This document shows, piece after piece, positions 28,698-37,506 of a stretch of 40,713 nt of DNA (its first letter is position 1; each line of letters opens with the position of its first letter). The notes beneath the pieces were generated by a model. That model made no database searches and was not told the DNA's origin. It saw only the letters and a program-made list of their open reading frames with translations. Source of the stretch: Endozoicomonas sp. G2_2 (GTDB lineage Bacteria; Pseudomonadota; Gammaproteobacteria; Nevskiales; Salinisphaeraceae); assembly GCF_017744135.1 (NCBI RefSeq), contig NZ_JAGHQU010000021.1, forward strand, positions 1 to 40,713, written 5' to 3'. The translations under genes were made by a program, and so were the position numbers.

Positions 28698-29669
28698 GTG
28701 ATCATCGTAACCGGAGCCGCCGGCTTCATCGGCAGCAATATCGTCGCCGGTCTCAATGCCCGCGGCGAGCGTGACATTCTCGTCGTCGACGATCTGGCCG
28801 ATGGTCGCAAATGCCTGAACCTGGCCGATCTCGATTTCAGCGACTATCTGGAATACGACGATCTGCTAGCCCGCGTCGAGGCGGGCACGGATCTGGGCGA
28901 CGTCACGGCCGTATTCCATCAGGGCGCCTGCTCGGATACCACCGAGTGGGACGGCCGCTATGTGATGGACCGCAACTATCGCTATTCCAAGAGCCTGCAC
29001 GACTGGTGCGTGGCGCGTGGCATCCCGTTCATCTATGCCTCGTCGGCCTCGGTCTACGGCATGGGCCCGGATTTCGTGGAGCGACGTGAAGCCGAGCGGC
29101 CGCTCAACATGTATGCGTTCTCCAAGTTCGCGTTCGACCAGTATGTGCGTGCCCAGTCGGCCCGGACGAACTCCCAGGTTGCCGGTCTGCGCTATTTCAA
29201 CGTCTATGGCCCGCGCGAGCAGCACAAGGGCAAGATGGCCAGCGTGGCCTGGCACTTTTCCCGGCAGATCGAGGACAGCGGCGAATGCCGGTTGTTCGAG
29301 GGCAGCGACGGCTACGGGGACGGTGAGCAGCGCCGGGATTTCGTCTATGTCGGAGACTGTGTCGACGTCAATCTGTGGCTACTGGATTCCGGCGTCTCCG
29401 GCATCTTCAACTGCGGTACCGGCCGCAGCCAGACGTTCAACGACGTCGCCGATGCCGTCACGGCCTGGTACGGCCGCGGCGAGAAACGCTATATCGAATT
29501 TCCGGCGTCCCTGATCGGCCGCTATCAGAGCTTCACCCAGGCCGACGTCAACGCGCTGCGCGAGGCGGGTTACGGCCGCGCGTTCGCGACCGTGGAAGAG
29601 GGCGTACGCCGCTATCTGGACTGGCTCGCCGAACATGGCGCGGCCGAAGCGCCCGATGATCCCCGCTAA
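28698..29669 (+). CDS. hldD: ADP-L-glycero-D-manno-heptose 6-epimerase
   Basis: This 323-residue NADP-dependent epimerase makes the final change in ADP-heptose synthesis, giving the LPS core precursor. The Rossmann motif GAAGFIG is at residues 6-12. The catalytic pair Tyr139 and Lys143 ([10 protein letters not shown]) and Ser116 (YASSASVYG) are present, and the Gln-rich [13 protein letters not shown] segment is typical of HldD. The gene begins with GTG, preceded by a GGGG-rich stretch. Length and motifs leave little doubt. Its partner hldE is about 3 kb downstream. Confidence 0.95.
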   Translation: MIIVTGAAGFIGSNIVAGLNARGERDILVVDDLADGRKCLNLADLDFSDYLEYDDLLARVEAGTDLGDVTAVFHQGACSDTTEWDGRYVMDRNYRYSKSLHDWCVARGIPFIYASSASVYGMGPDFVERREAERPLNMYAFSKFAFDQYVRAQSARTNSQVAGLRYFNVYGPREQHKGKMASVAWHFSRQIEDSGECRLFEGSDGYGDGEQRRDFVYVGDCVDVNLWLLDSGVSGIFNCGTGRSQTFNDVADAVTAWYGRGEKRYIEFPASLIGRYQSFTQADVNALREAGYGRAFATVEEGVRRYLDWLAEHGAAEAPDDPR

Positions 29670-29781
29670 AAGCTGCGCAATGCAGCAATAACACTGGCCT
29701 GCACCCGCGCCTCTATGGTCAAATAGCGCGCCGTGCTGCGGTGTTCACGCGGCATGTCTGCAAGCCCAAGGAGATGAGCAC

Positions 29782-30705
29782 ATGACTTCGATGGCCGACC
29801 GCGATGGCCTGATCTGGTTCGACGGGGAACTCGTCGACTGGCGTGACGCCAAGGTTCACGTGCTCACGCACACCCTCCACTACGGCATGGGTGCCTTCGA
29901 GGGCGTACGCGCTTACAACACCGACCGGGGCACCGCGATCTTCCGGCTGGCCGATCACACCAGACGGCTGTGCCGTTCGGCCAAGATCCTCGGCATGCCG
30001 ATGCCCTACAGCGAGGATGAACTCAGTGCCGCGCAGATCGAAGTCGTGCGCGAGAACAAGCTCGAGTCCGCCTATATCCGCCCGGTCATCTTCTACGGCT
30101 CCGAGGCGATGGGTCTGCATGCCCATGATCTGACCTCGCATGTCGCGATCGCGGCCTGGACCTGGGGCAGCTACCTGGGTGAGGAGAACATCACAAAGGG
30201 CATTCGTGTGAAGACATCGTCTTTCACGCGTCACCATGTCAACTCGGCCATGACCAAGGCCAAGGCGAACGGCCCGTACTTCAATTCCATGCTCGCCGTG
30301 ACGGAGGCCAACAAGGCCGGTTACGACGAAGCACTCATGCTCGACTGCGACGGTTTCGTCTCCGAGGGCAGCGGCGAGAATCTGTTCATCGTGCGCGACG
30401 GCAAGCTGATCACCCCCGATCTGACCAGCGCGCTCGACGGGATCACTCGCAACACCATCTTCACCTACGCCAAGGAGATGGGGATCGAGTGCATCGAACG
30501 TCGGATCACCCGTGACGAGGTGTATATCGCCGACGAGGCGTTCCTCACCGGCACGGCGGCCGAAGTGACCCCCATGCGCGAACTCGACGATCGCACGATC
30601 GGCGAAGGCAAGCGCGGCCCCGTGACGGAAGCGCTGCAAAGCCGCTATTTCGACCAGGTCAGCGGCCGCCGCGACGACCATGCGGACTGGCTGACCTTCG
30701 TCTGA
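29782..30705 (+). CDS. ilvE: Branched-chain amino-acid aminotransferase
   Basis: This 307-residue fold-type IV PLP enzyme makes the last transamination of Val, Ile and Leu synthesis with glutamate. Residues HYGMGAFEGVRAY (33-45) and the PLP-binding Lys161 (in MTKAKANGPYFNS) are present. A later EGSGENLFIV segment and the C-terminal GTAAEVTPM are standard. AAGGAG lies 7 bases before the ATG. It is a metabolic gene inside an LPS block. In Pseudomonas aeruginosa ilvE lies between glnE and the waa core genes, so this is probably a conserved order with an island inserted. Confidence 0.95.
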   Translation: MTSMADRDGLIWFDGELVDWRDAKVHVLTHTLHYGMGAFEGVRAYNTDRGTAIFRLADHTRRLCRSAKILGMPMPYSEDELSAAQIEVVRENKLESAYIRPVIFYGSEAMGLHAHDLTSHVAIAAWTWGSYLGEENITKGIRVKTSSFTRHHVNSAMTKAKANGPYFNSMLAVTEANKAGYDEALMLDCDGFVSEGSGENLFIVRDGKLITPDLTSALDGITRNTIFTYAKEMGIECIERRITRDEVYIADEAFLTGTAAEVTPMRELDDRTIGEGKRGPVTEALQSRYFDQVSGRRDDHADWLTFV

Positions 30706-30730
30706 GCGGGCGCTGCGCTTGTCGACACAC

Positions 30731-31462
30731 ATGACCCTGCGCGAGGCGACAATCGCCGGCGAGTATATCGTCTGGGACGACGTGCGGCTCGAGGAGCCGG
30801 CGCCGGATCTGTTCGATGCGGGCTGGTGGCAGGCGCGCGATGCGCTGCGCGGTGAAGCCGAGGGTCGCGGCACCGCGCACTTCGTGACCGGGATCGACGG
30901 CACGCCTTGGGTTCTGCGCCACAACCGACGCGGCGGGGCGCTCGCGACGCTCAATCCGGATCGGTTTCTCTACACGGGCCTGGCGCGCGCGCGCCCGGTT
31001 CGCGAGATTCGCCTGTTGACCACGCTGCGCGACCGCGAATTGCCGGTACCGGCGCCGGTGGCGGCACGTGTCAACGCTTCGTTGGGCATCTATAGAGGTG
31101 ACCTGATCACCGTGCAGATCCCGGATAGTGTGCCGCTTGCCGACCGGCTTGCCGAAGCGCCGTTGCCGTCCACGGCCTGGCAGGAACTTGGCGGTACGCT
31201 CGCGCGTTTCCACCGTGCCGGCGTATGGCACGCGGATTTGAACGCGCGCAACGTGCTGGTCGACGGCGATGACGGCTTTCACCTGATCGATTTCGACAAG
31301 GCGCGGCTGCGCAAGCCGGGCAAGTGGCGCGAGGCGAACATCGCACGCCTGCACCGTTCTCTGGACAAGTTCCGAAGCGCGTCCATGCGTTTCAATTTTC
31401 TGGACGCGAACTGGGCCGCCTTGCGCGGTGGCTATACGTCGGTCTTCGCGGCCGGTTTGTAG
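30731..31462 (+). CDS. kdkA: 3-deoxy-D-manno-octulosonic acid (Kdo) kinase
   Basis: This 243-residue inner-membrane-associated kinase phosphorylates Kdo in lipid A-Kdo at O-4. The catalytic loop WHADLNARNVL (Asp169) and LIDFDKARL (Asp187) are the KdkA signature. The start is uncertain: ATG 30731 is chosen over TTG 30719, and neither has a ribosome site. It follows ilvE by 25 bp. Its last 31 bp overlap the 3' end of the acyltransferase gene on the other strand. In characterised bacteria KdkA goes with a WaaA that adds a single Kdo, so a mono-Kdo inner core is likely here. Confidence 0.9.
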   Translation: MTLREATIAGEYIVWDDVRLEEPAPDLFDAGWWQARDALRGEAEGRGTAHFVTGIDGTPWVLRHNRRGGALATLNPDRFLYTGLARARPVREIRLLTTLRDRELPVPAPVAARVNASLGIYRGDLITVQIPDSVPLADRLAEAPLPSTAWQELGGTLARFHRAGVWHADLNARNVLVDGDDGFHLIDFDKARLRKPGKWREANIARLHRSLDKFRSASMRFNFLDANWAALRGGYTSVFAAGL

Positions 31463-32391
31463 GGGTTGTAACCCGAGCGCTTGAACCGCTGGTGCAGCCA
31501 GAAGTACTGCGCCGGGGCCTCGCGTACCACCGACTCGATCATTTCGTTGATGCGACGCGCATCCGCGGTTTCGTCTTCACCGAGGTCCGCGCTGATCGAC
31601 GGTTTGATGATCAGGCGATATCCGTCGCCGTCTTCACGGCGCAGGGTAAAGAACGGCACCACGCTGGCCTTGCTCATGCGCGCGAGCCGACTGAGCGCCA
31701 CATGCGTGCGCGCCGGCTGCCCGAAGAAATCGACCACCACGCCAAGACGCTTGGGCGGTTTCTGATCGGCTGCATACCAGACGGCGTCCTTGCGCCGCAG
31801 CGCCCGCAGCAGGCCCTTCACGTCGTCGTCGCGGATGCTCGAGCCACCGATATGCGCCTCGCGGCGCGTGCGCATGACGTGATCGACCACGGGATCGTGC
31901 GGCGCCTTGTACATCGCCGTGGTGACATAACCGAGTTCGCGCAGCGGCCGCTTGGCCATGCGTACGCCCAGCTCGAGTGAAGTGAAGTGGGCCGACAAAA
32001 GGATGATCCCGCGTCCCCGTTCGGCGGCGGCCTGCAGGTTTTCTAGGCCCTCGATATGGGCCAGCGCCTCGATCTTGGCCGTCGGCCCCCACCAGCAGAT
32101 CGCGGTTTCGATAGCGCCCATGCCGACCGAGCGGAAATGATCACGCAGGATGCGCCGGCGCGCGCGTTCGCCGAGTTCGGGAAAACACAGCCGTAGGTTC
32201 ACTTCGGCAACGCGCCGCCGCTCGCCGATAACGTGGTAGGCGATATCGCCGAAGACGCGGCCGAGGCCCATTTGCATACGGTAAGGCAGCCGCGCCAGCA
32301 GCCAGCCCAGTCCCATCAGCACCCAGCTGCCCCAGTGGCGAGGCGAGCGCAGACCGCTGCGCGTGTCGTTGTCGGGGGCGGGATCAGCCAT
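31432..32391 (-). CDS. Lipid A late acyltransferase, LpxL/LpxM (HtrB) family
   Basis: This 319-residue inner-membrane enzyme transfers a secondary acyl chain to the Kdo-lipid A precursor. An N-terminal hydrophobic segment (about 22-36) anchors it. The family's H-x4-D/E motif is His135 to Glu140 (SAHFTSLE). The length is close to LpxL (about 306). The ATG at 32391 is taken, since the longer frame begins at a TTG without a ribosome site. It is the only minus-strand gene in the core block and is divergent from hldE. LpxL versus LpxM cannot be told, so no symbol is given. Confidence 0.88.
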   Translation of the reverse strand: MADPAPDNDTRSGLRSPRHWGSWVLMGLGWLLARLPYRMQMGLGRVFGDIAYHVIGERRRVAEVNLRLCFPELGERARRRILRDHFRSVGMGAIETAICWWGPTAKIEALAHIEGLENLQAAAERGRGIILLSAHFTSLELGVRMAKRPLRELGYVTTAMYKAPHDPVVDHVMRTRREAHIGGSSIRDDDVKGLLRALRRKDAVWYAADQKPPKRLGVVVDFFGQPARTHVALSRLARMSKASVVPFFTLRREDGDGYRLIIKPSISADLGEDETADARRINEMIESVVREAPAQYFWLHQRFKRSGYNPYKPAAKTDV

Positions 32392-32516
32392 GCGAGGCAG
32401 GCCGGATGAGCCGGTCGGCAATCATAGGCGCGAAAGACGATGAAGTCGCGAGGGCCGGCGCTACACAGCGCGCAGCAGGGTTTGTATGATGCGCGAATTG
32501 TTCGCCCGGTGAAAGC

Positions 32517-33956
32517 ATGCTGACGATCCCCTCGTTCGACAACGCACGCGTCCTCGTTGTGGGCGACATCATGCTGGACCGCTACTGGTATGGCGATACC
32601 GGCCGAATCTCGCCCGAAGCACCCGTGCCGGTGGTTCGCATTGCCGACGAGGAGCGTCGTCTGGGGGGCGCCGCCAACGTGGCGTTGAACCTCGCCCGCG
32701 TGGGCGCGAATGCCCGGCTGATCGGCGTGGTGGGTGACGACGAGCCGGGCGAGGCCACTGCCGCGCTGCTCGAGCGTGAAGGGGTCGCGCCGGATCTGCT
32801 GGTCAGCGACAGCCATCCCACCATCGCCAAGCTGCGCGTGATGAGCCGCAACCAGCAGCTCATTCGGCTGGATTTCGAGAAGTCGTTCGCCCTTGAAGGC
32901 GCCTTTGCGCGGGATGTCTTTCTGGAACGCTACCGCGCGGCTCTGGCGGACACGGATGTGGTGATCTGCTCCGATTACGGCAAGGGCACGCTCGCGGATG
33001 TCGAGGCGATCATTGGCGCTGCCCGTGAGCGCGATATACCGGTGCTGGTCGACCCGAAGGGCAGTGACTGGCAGCGCTACCGCAACGCGAGCCTGATTAC
33101 GCCGAACCTGCATGAATTCGAGGCCGTCACGGGCGAGGTTACCGACAACGACAGCCTGGCGCGCCATGCCGATGCCCTGCGGCAACGCCTGGACGTCGAC
33201 AGCCTGCTAGTGACGCGCAGCGAGAAGGGCATGAGCCTGTTTTCGGTAGCCGGCCAGCTGCACCTGCCGGCGCAGGCGCAGGAAGTCTTCGATGTGACCG
33301 GGGCGGGCGATACCGTCATCGCGCTGCTGGGCGCGGGCCTGGCGGCGGGCCTCGAACTGGCGGATGCAGCGGCCATCGCAAATCTCGGGGCGGGTATTGT
33401 TGTGGCCAAGCTCGGCACAGCCACCGTCACGCCGGCCGAACTCAAGCGCGCCGCGCGCAACCAGCGCGGCAGCGCCGTTGGCCTAGTCGATGAAGACACG
33501 CTGGCCGGTATCGTTACCGATCTGCGCGCGCGCGGCGAACGGGTGGTCATGACCAACGGCTGTTTCGATCTGTTGCATCCGGGCCACATTGCCTATCTCG
33601 AGGCGGCCCGCGCCCTGGGCGACTGGTTGATCGTCGCGGTCAACGACGACGCCTCGGTACGCCGGCTCAAGGGTGCTTCGCGACCGCTCAACGATCTGGA
33701 ACACCGGATGCAGGTGTTGCGTGGCCTGGCCGCGGTGGATTGGGTGGTGCCGTTTGCCGAAGACACGCCGGAACGTGTGATCTGCCGACTCACACCGGAT
33801 GTGCTGGTCAAGGGCGGCGACTACGCGCCCGACGAGATCGCCGGCGGGGATTGCGTGCGCGCGGCCGGTGGCGAGGTGCGCGTGCTTGATTTTGTCGACG
33901 GTTACTCCACCACGGCGATTATCGAACGCATGAACGACGCCCCCGACAGCGACTGA
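32517..33956 (+). CDS. hldE: Bifunctional heptose 7-phosphate kinase / heptose 1-phosphate adenylyltransferase
   Basis: This 479-residue two-domain enzyme makes ADP-heptose for LPS. The N-terminal PfkB-type kinase (1 to about 320) has VVGDIMLDRYWYG at the start and the anion-hole motif TGAGDT (261-266, base Asp265). The C-terminal cytidylyltransferase-like domain begins MTNGCFDLLHPGH, with the HPGH motif at 354-357. Length and domain order match HldE (RfaE). The ATG is 125 bp from the divergent acyltransferase start. waaA begins one base past its stop, so the two genes are translationally close. Confidence 0.95.
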   Translation: MLTIPSFDNARVLVVGDIMLDRYWYGDTGRISPEAPVPVVRIADEERRLGGAANVALNLARVGANARLIGVVGDDEPGEATAALLEREGVAPDLLVSDSHPTIAKLRVMSRNQQLIRLDFEKSFALEGAFARDVFLERYRAALADTDVVICSDYGKGTLADVEAIIGAARERDIPVLVDPKGSDWQRYRNASLITPNLHEFEAVTGEVTDNDSLARHADALRQRLDVDSLLVTRSEKGMSLFSVAGQLHLPAQAQEVFDVTGAGDTVIALLGAGLAAGLELADAAAIANLGAGIVVAKLGTATVTPAELKRAARNQRGSAVGLVDEDTLAGIVTDLRARGERVVMTNGCFDLLHPGHIAYLEAARALGDWLIVAVNDDASVRRLKGASRPLNDLEHRMQVLRGLAAVDWVVPFAEDTPERVICRLTPDVLVKGGDYAPDEIAGGDCVRAAGGEVRVLDFVDGYSTTAIIERMNDAPDSD

Positions 33957-33957
33957 A

Positions 33958-35244
33958 ATGCTCTGGCGGGTCGTCTATTGCCTGGCCACATGGCTCGTTT
34001 TACCGCTGGTTTTCGGCTATTTCGCCTGGCGTGGCCGTCGCGAGCCTGCCTATCGAGAAAATCTCGGCGAGCGCCTCGGCCGCATCGGCCCCGTGCCGCA
34101 CGGCGCGATCTGGATACACGCTGCGTCGGTGGGCGAGGTGGTGTTGGTCGCGCCACTGGTCGAGGCACTGGAGCGGCGGTTTCCGCAGTGTCCGCTGTTG
34201 ATCACCACGATGACCCCAACCGGGCGCGAGCGCGCTTTCAAACGCTTTGGTGATCGGGCGTCCATTCGCTATGTGCCGCTGGATACGCCAGGCGCCACGC
34301 GCCGGTTCATCGCCCAGGCTGCGCCGCGTATCGGCATTCTGGTCGAGACCGAGCTCTGGCCAAATCTCATCGCCGCCGCGGAGCGCGGCGGGGTGCCACT
34401 GGTGCTCGTCAATGCCAGCGTTTCCCGCGCCTCGGCCGCGCGTTATGTGCGCTGGCCGCTGAAAAATGCCACGCGTTTCATGCTCGCGCGCGTGCGGGCA
34501 ATCGGCGCCGCCAGCGACGCGCACGCCGGCCGGTTCGTTTGCCTGGGCGCTCCGGATGATCGGGTCGAGGCCACGGGCAATCTGAAGTACGACGCACCCG
34601 ACGACCCGGATACGGAAACCATGGGTGCACGCCTGCGCAGCCAGTGGCAGGCGTCAGACCGTTCCATCTGGGTTGCCGCCAGCACCCACGAGGGCGAAGA
34701 AGAGATCCTGCTGCAGGCGTTCGAACGGCTTCGTTCACGCGAATCTGGCGGCCTGCTTGTTATGGCGCCCCGGCACCCGCAGCGTTTCGACGCCGTCGCC
34801 ACATTGCTTGCAAGCAGTCCCTGGTCAATCGCCCGACGGAGCGCGGGCGATACCGTGACCGAGAGTACCGATATCGTGCTCGCCGATACGCTGGGCGAGG
34901 TGCCCATGTTCTACGCCGCGGCCGACGTGGTGTTTGTCGGGGGCAGCCTGGTACCGGGTATCGGCGGCCATAACGTGATCGAGCCCGCGGCGCTGGGTCG
35001 CCCGTTCTGCGTTGGCCCGTATATCGAGGAGTGGCAGGACATCGTCGACGGCCTGGTCGAATGCGGCGCGGCCCACGTTTGCCGCACGCCGGCCAAACTG
35101 GCGGACGCGTCGGGTTTCTGGGGCGTCGATCGCGAACGTGCACGCGCTGCCGGCGCGGCCGGGCGCGCCCATGTACGTGCCCAGGCGGGCGCGCTTGATC
35201 GCAGCGTGGCGATGATCGAGCGGGTGCTGTCGACGGGCCGCTGA
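33958..35244 (+). CDS. waaA: Kdo transferase (3-deoxy-D-manno-octulosonic-acid transferase)
   Basis: This 428-residue inner-membrane GT30 enzyme adds Kdo from CMP-Kdo to lipid IVA. A hydrophobic N-terminal anchor (about 5-23) is followed by WIHAASVGEV, where Glu60 is the catalytic base in the family. ETELWPNL and the later GGSLVPGIGGHNVIEPAALG complete the known blocks. The ATG follows the hldE TGA by a single base. With KdkA present it may be monofunctional (one Kdo), but that is inference. The next gene starts 81 bp later. Confidence 0.95.
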   Translation: MLWRVVYCLATWLVLPLVFGYFAWRGRREPAYRENLGERLGRIGPVPHGAIWIHAASVGEVVLVAPLVEALERRFPQCPLLITTMTPTGRERAFKRFGDRASIRYVPLDTPGATRRFIAQAAPRIGILVETELWPNLIAAAERGGVPLVLVNASVSRASAARYVRWPLKNATRFMLARVRAIGAASDAHAGRFVCLGAPDDRVEATGNLKYDAPDDPDTETMGARLRSQWQASDRSIWVAASTHEGEEEILLQAFERLRSRESGGLLVMAPRHPQRFDAVATLLASSPWSIARRSAGDTVTESTDIVLADTLGEVPMFYAAADVVFVGGSLVPGIGGHNVIEPAALGRPFCVGPYIEEWQDIVDGLVECGAAHVCRTPAKLADASGFWGVDRERARAAGAAGRAHVRAQAGALDRSVAMIERVLSTGR

Positions 35245-35325
35245 CGCCGCTTCGAATAATTCCTCTTTTGTGCTATATGAAGCATTCCGGCCGCGCCTGC
35301 ATGCGGCTTGCACACGGGGGTAACA

Positions 35326-37299
35326 ATGAACAATTCGAATTGGGCGCGTCGACTCGCGCCCTGGATGCTCGTATTCGTGACTGCCGGGCTGGGTGCCTGT
35401 GGTGGTGGGGGCGGCGGCTCGGACGATGACGGCGGTAGCGGCGGCGGTAGTAGCGGTGGCGATGGCGACACAGGCGGCGGCTCGACCGTGGATCCGTCCC
35501 AGGTTCCCGGGCTCGATGCCAACGGCGACATCGTCGATCCGGGCGCCAACGCGACCGTCAGCTATGCGCTGCCGGACGATACCGAAGTCGTGCGTGTGAA
35601 CGTCATGATAAACGCGCCGACGGGCAGCGCCTGTCAGGGCGACGATCCGGCGACGACAGAAGACGAAGAGGATTACACGGGCTGCACGCTCGCCGATCTG
35701 AATGGCGGGGATGATCCCGACAATCTCGGGGATACCGACGGCAGCGACGCGTTCGATCCGGAACTGCAGATCACGGCCAGTATTCCGGGCACGGATTTCA
35801 GCTTCATTGGCGAGATGGAAGTCCGCGGGGCGTCCACACGTCTGACCAAGCAGAAGTCGTACAAGATCGAGTTCGACAACGAGGACGACGACGGCTTCGA
35901 TGACGACTGGTTCGGCATGGAGCGCTTTCAGCTCAACAAGCACCCCTACGATCTGAGCCGCATCCGCAACAAGCTGGCTTTCGACCTGTTCACCCAGGTC
36001 GCGGATTTCCCGAGCCTGCGCACCCAGTTCATCCATCTGTATGTGACCGATGGGGCCAACCCGGGCGCCGGTGAACAGGACTTCGGCCTGTTCACCAACG
36101 TCGAGTACATGGACGACGACTGGGCCGAGAACCACGGTCAGCTCGAGGAATCGAATATCTTCAAGGCCGAGCAGTTCGAGTTCCTGTCGCCGGACGAGAC
36201 ACCGCTTATCCGTGCGGACGCGGATTCCGACGAATTCGAGACCCTGCTCGAATCCAAGGGCGACAACGAAAACACAGACGTGCTGATCGCCATGCTCGAA
36301 GCGATCAACGACGGCGAGCCCGATTTCAATTCCGATTTCGCCCGCTACTTCCATCCGGACAATTTCCGGACCTGGCTGGCGATCAATATTCTGCTGTCGA
36401 ACAACGACACCAACTCGCAGAATTTCTATCTCTATCGCCCGGCGGACGTGGATGGCGACGGTGTCGAGGACTTCGAACGGTTCTATTTCACGCCCTGGGA
36501 CTACGACGGCGGATGGGATTTCTATGGGCAGCCCAACGAGGCGGCCGCGAATCCCGTTCAACCCCGGTGGCAGCAAGGCCTGGCCAACTGGTGGGGGATG
36601 GTGCTGGTACGCGAGTACATCCGGGCAGGCGCCGGCAACGTGCAGGCGCTGACGGACAAGCTCGATGCGCTGCAGGCCGGCGCGGTCAACGCCGCGAACG
36701 TGCAAAGCCTGATCGACAGCTACCCGATCGACGACATCAAGGCGATACTCACAACGAACCCCGATATTAACGAGCTGCCGCTCGAAGGCCCGGCAAGCGC
36801 GGCCGAGCAGATTCAGGCCGAGATCGATCGGTTGACGACGACCATTGCCGCCGCGCGGGCCGAGTACGACGACACGCTGGAACGGCCTATGCCGGTCTAT
36901 TTGTCTGTTGCGGAACAGGGCGGCAACGTCCTGCTGCGCTGGGATGAGTCCTACGATATCCAGAACGATGCGCTGCGCTACGACGTCCGCGTGTCCACGA
37001 CCCCGGCTCTGGCTACCGGCCGGGCCGGCGACGCCTGTACCGCGACCGCCGACGAGCCCATGCGCTTGCTCGACGGCAATGTGTATCGGGAGAACGGTTT
37101 ATCCGGCACATCGACCGTACCGAGCATGCCGCTGACACCGGGCACCCGGTATTACCTGCAGGTCGTGGTACGCGATGCCAAGAACTACTGCCAGAGCGCA
37201 TTCGACGAGTATTACGACGCGACGAACGATCAGGCGTATTTCGGCATTCTTGCCTTCGATTACGGTTCGGACGGCACGGTCAGCCCGGTCGTCGACTGA
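35326..37299 (+). CDS. CotH-kinase-family lipoprotein with acidic linker and C-terminal beta domain
   Basis: This 657-residue protein begins with a lipoprotein signal peptide (LGAC, lipidated Cys25), then a Gly/Asp/Ser linker (26-54). The central part matches the CotH kinase family: VRGASTRLTKQKSYKIEF (about 167-183), GLFTNVEYMD (254-263), NNDTNSQNFYLYR (359-371) and FTPWDYDGGWD (388-398), where the catalytic Asp is expected. A C-terminal segment (about 523-620) looks like a fibronectin III-type beta domain. The chain is rich in Asp and Glu, as in salt-adapted exported proteins. GGGGG lies about 7 bases before the ATG at 35326. CotH proteins in Bacillus phosphorylate spore coat proteins; the substrate here is unknown. 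It follows waaA by 81 bp. Confidence 0.85.
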   Translation: MNNSNWARRLAPWMLVFVTAGLGACGGGGGGSDDDGGSGGGSSGGDGDTGGGSTVDPSQVPGLDANGDIVDPGANATVSYALPDDTEVVRVNVMINAPTGSACQGDDPATTEDEEDYTGCTLADLNGGDDPDNLGDTDGSDAFDPELQITASIPGTDFSFIGEMEVRGASTRLTKQKSYKIEFDNEDDDGFDDDWFGMERFQLNKHPYDLSRIRNKLAFDLFTQVADFPSLRTQFIHLYVTDGANPGAGEQDFGLFTNVEYMDDDWAENHGQLEESNIFKAEQFEFLSPDETPLIRADADSDEFETLLESKGDNENTDVLIAMLEAINDGEPDFNSDFARYFHPDNFRTWLAINILLSNNDTNSQNFYLYRPADVDGDGVEDFERFYFTPWDYDGGWDFYGQPNEAAANPVQPRWQQGLANWWGMVLVREYIRAGAGNVQALTDKLDALQAGAVNAANVQSLIDSYPIDDIKAILTTNPDINELPLEGPASAAEQIQAEIDRLTTTIAAARAEYDDTLERPMPVYLSVAEQGGNVLLRWDESYDIQNDALRYDVRVSTTPALATGRAGDACTATADEPMRLLDGNVYRENGLSGTSTVPSMPLTPGTRYYLQVVVRDAKNYCQSAFDEYYDATNDQAYFGILAFDYGSDGTVSPVVD

Positions 37300-37319
37300 T
37301 TGTCTTTCGACCCCGATAC

Positions 37320-37346
37320 AGCGCCGGCCATGAGCCGGCGCTTTTC
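37320..37346 (+). terminator. Intrinsic terminator of the CotH-family gene
   Basis: GCGCCGGC (37321-37328) pairs with GCCGGCGC (37334-37341) around a 5-base loop, followed by TTTT. It is about 20 bp past the stop codon. The rest of the 207-bp gap up to putP presumably holds the putP promoter, which I could not place. Confidence 0.8.
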
Positions 37347-37506
37347 GTTGGCGGGTCGGGCGGCGTCTCCGATGCCCGTGAAACATGTGGCGCTCGAACG
37401 CGTCGGCACGTGAATCGTCAGGCTTGAGCGGCACTTGCCGCCCTTCACACCGGAGATAGGATGTGAAACTCTGGCCAAGCTATGACTTTTTAAACGGGGG
37501 GACCTC

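Noticed and set aside
35401..35490. Repetitive GGCGGTAGC/GGTGG-rich DNA that could be taken for a tandem repeat
   Set aside because: It encodes the Gly/Ser/Asp linker of the lipoprotein and has no regular repeat unit.
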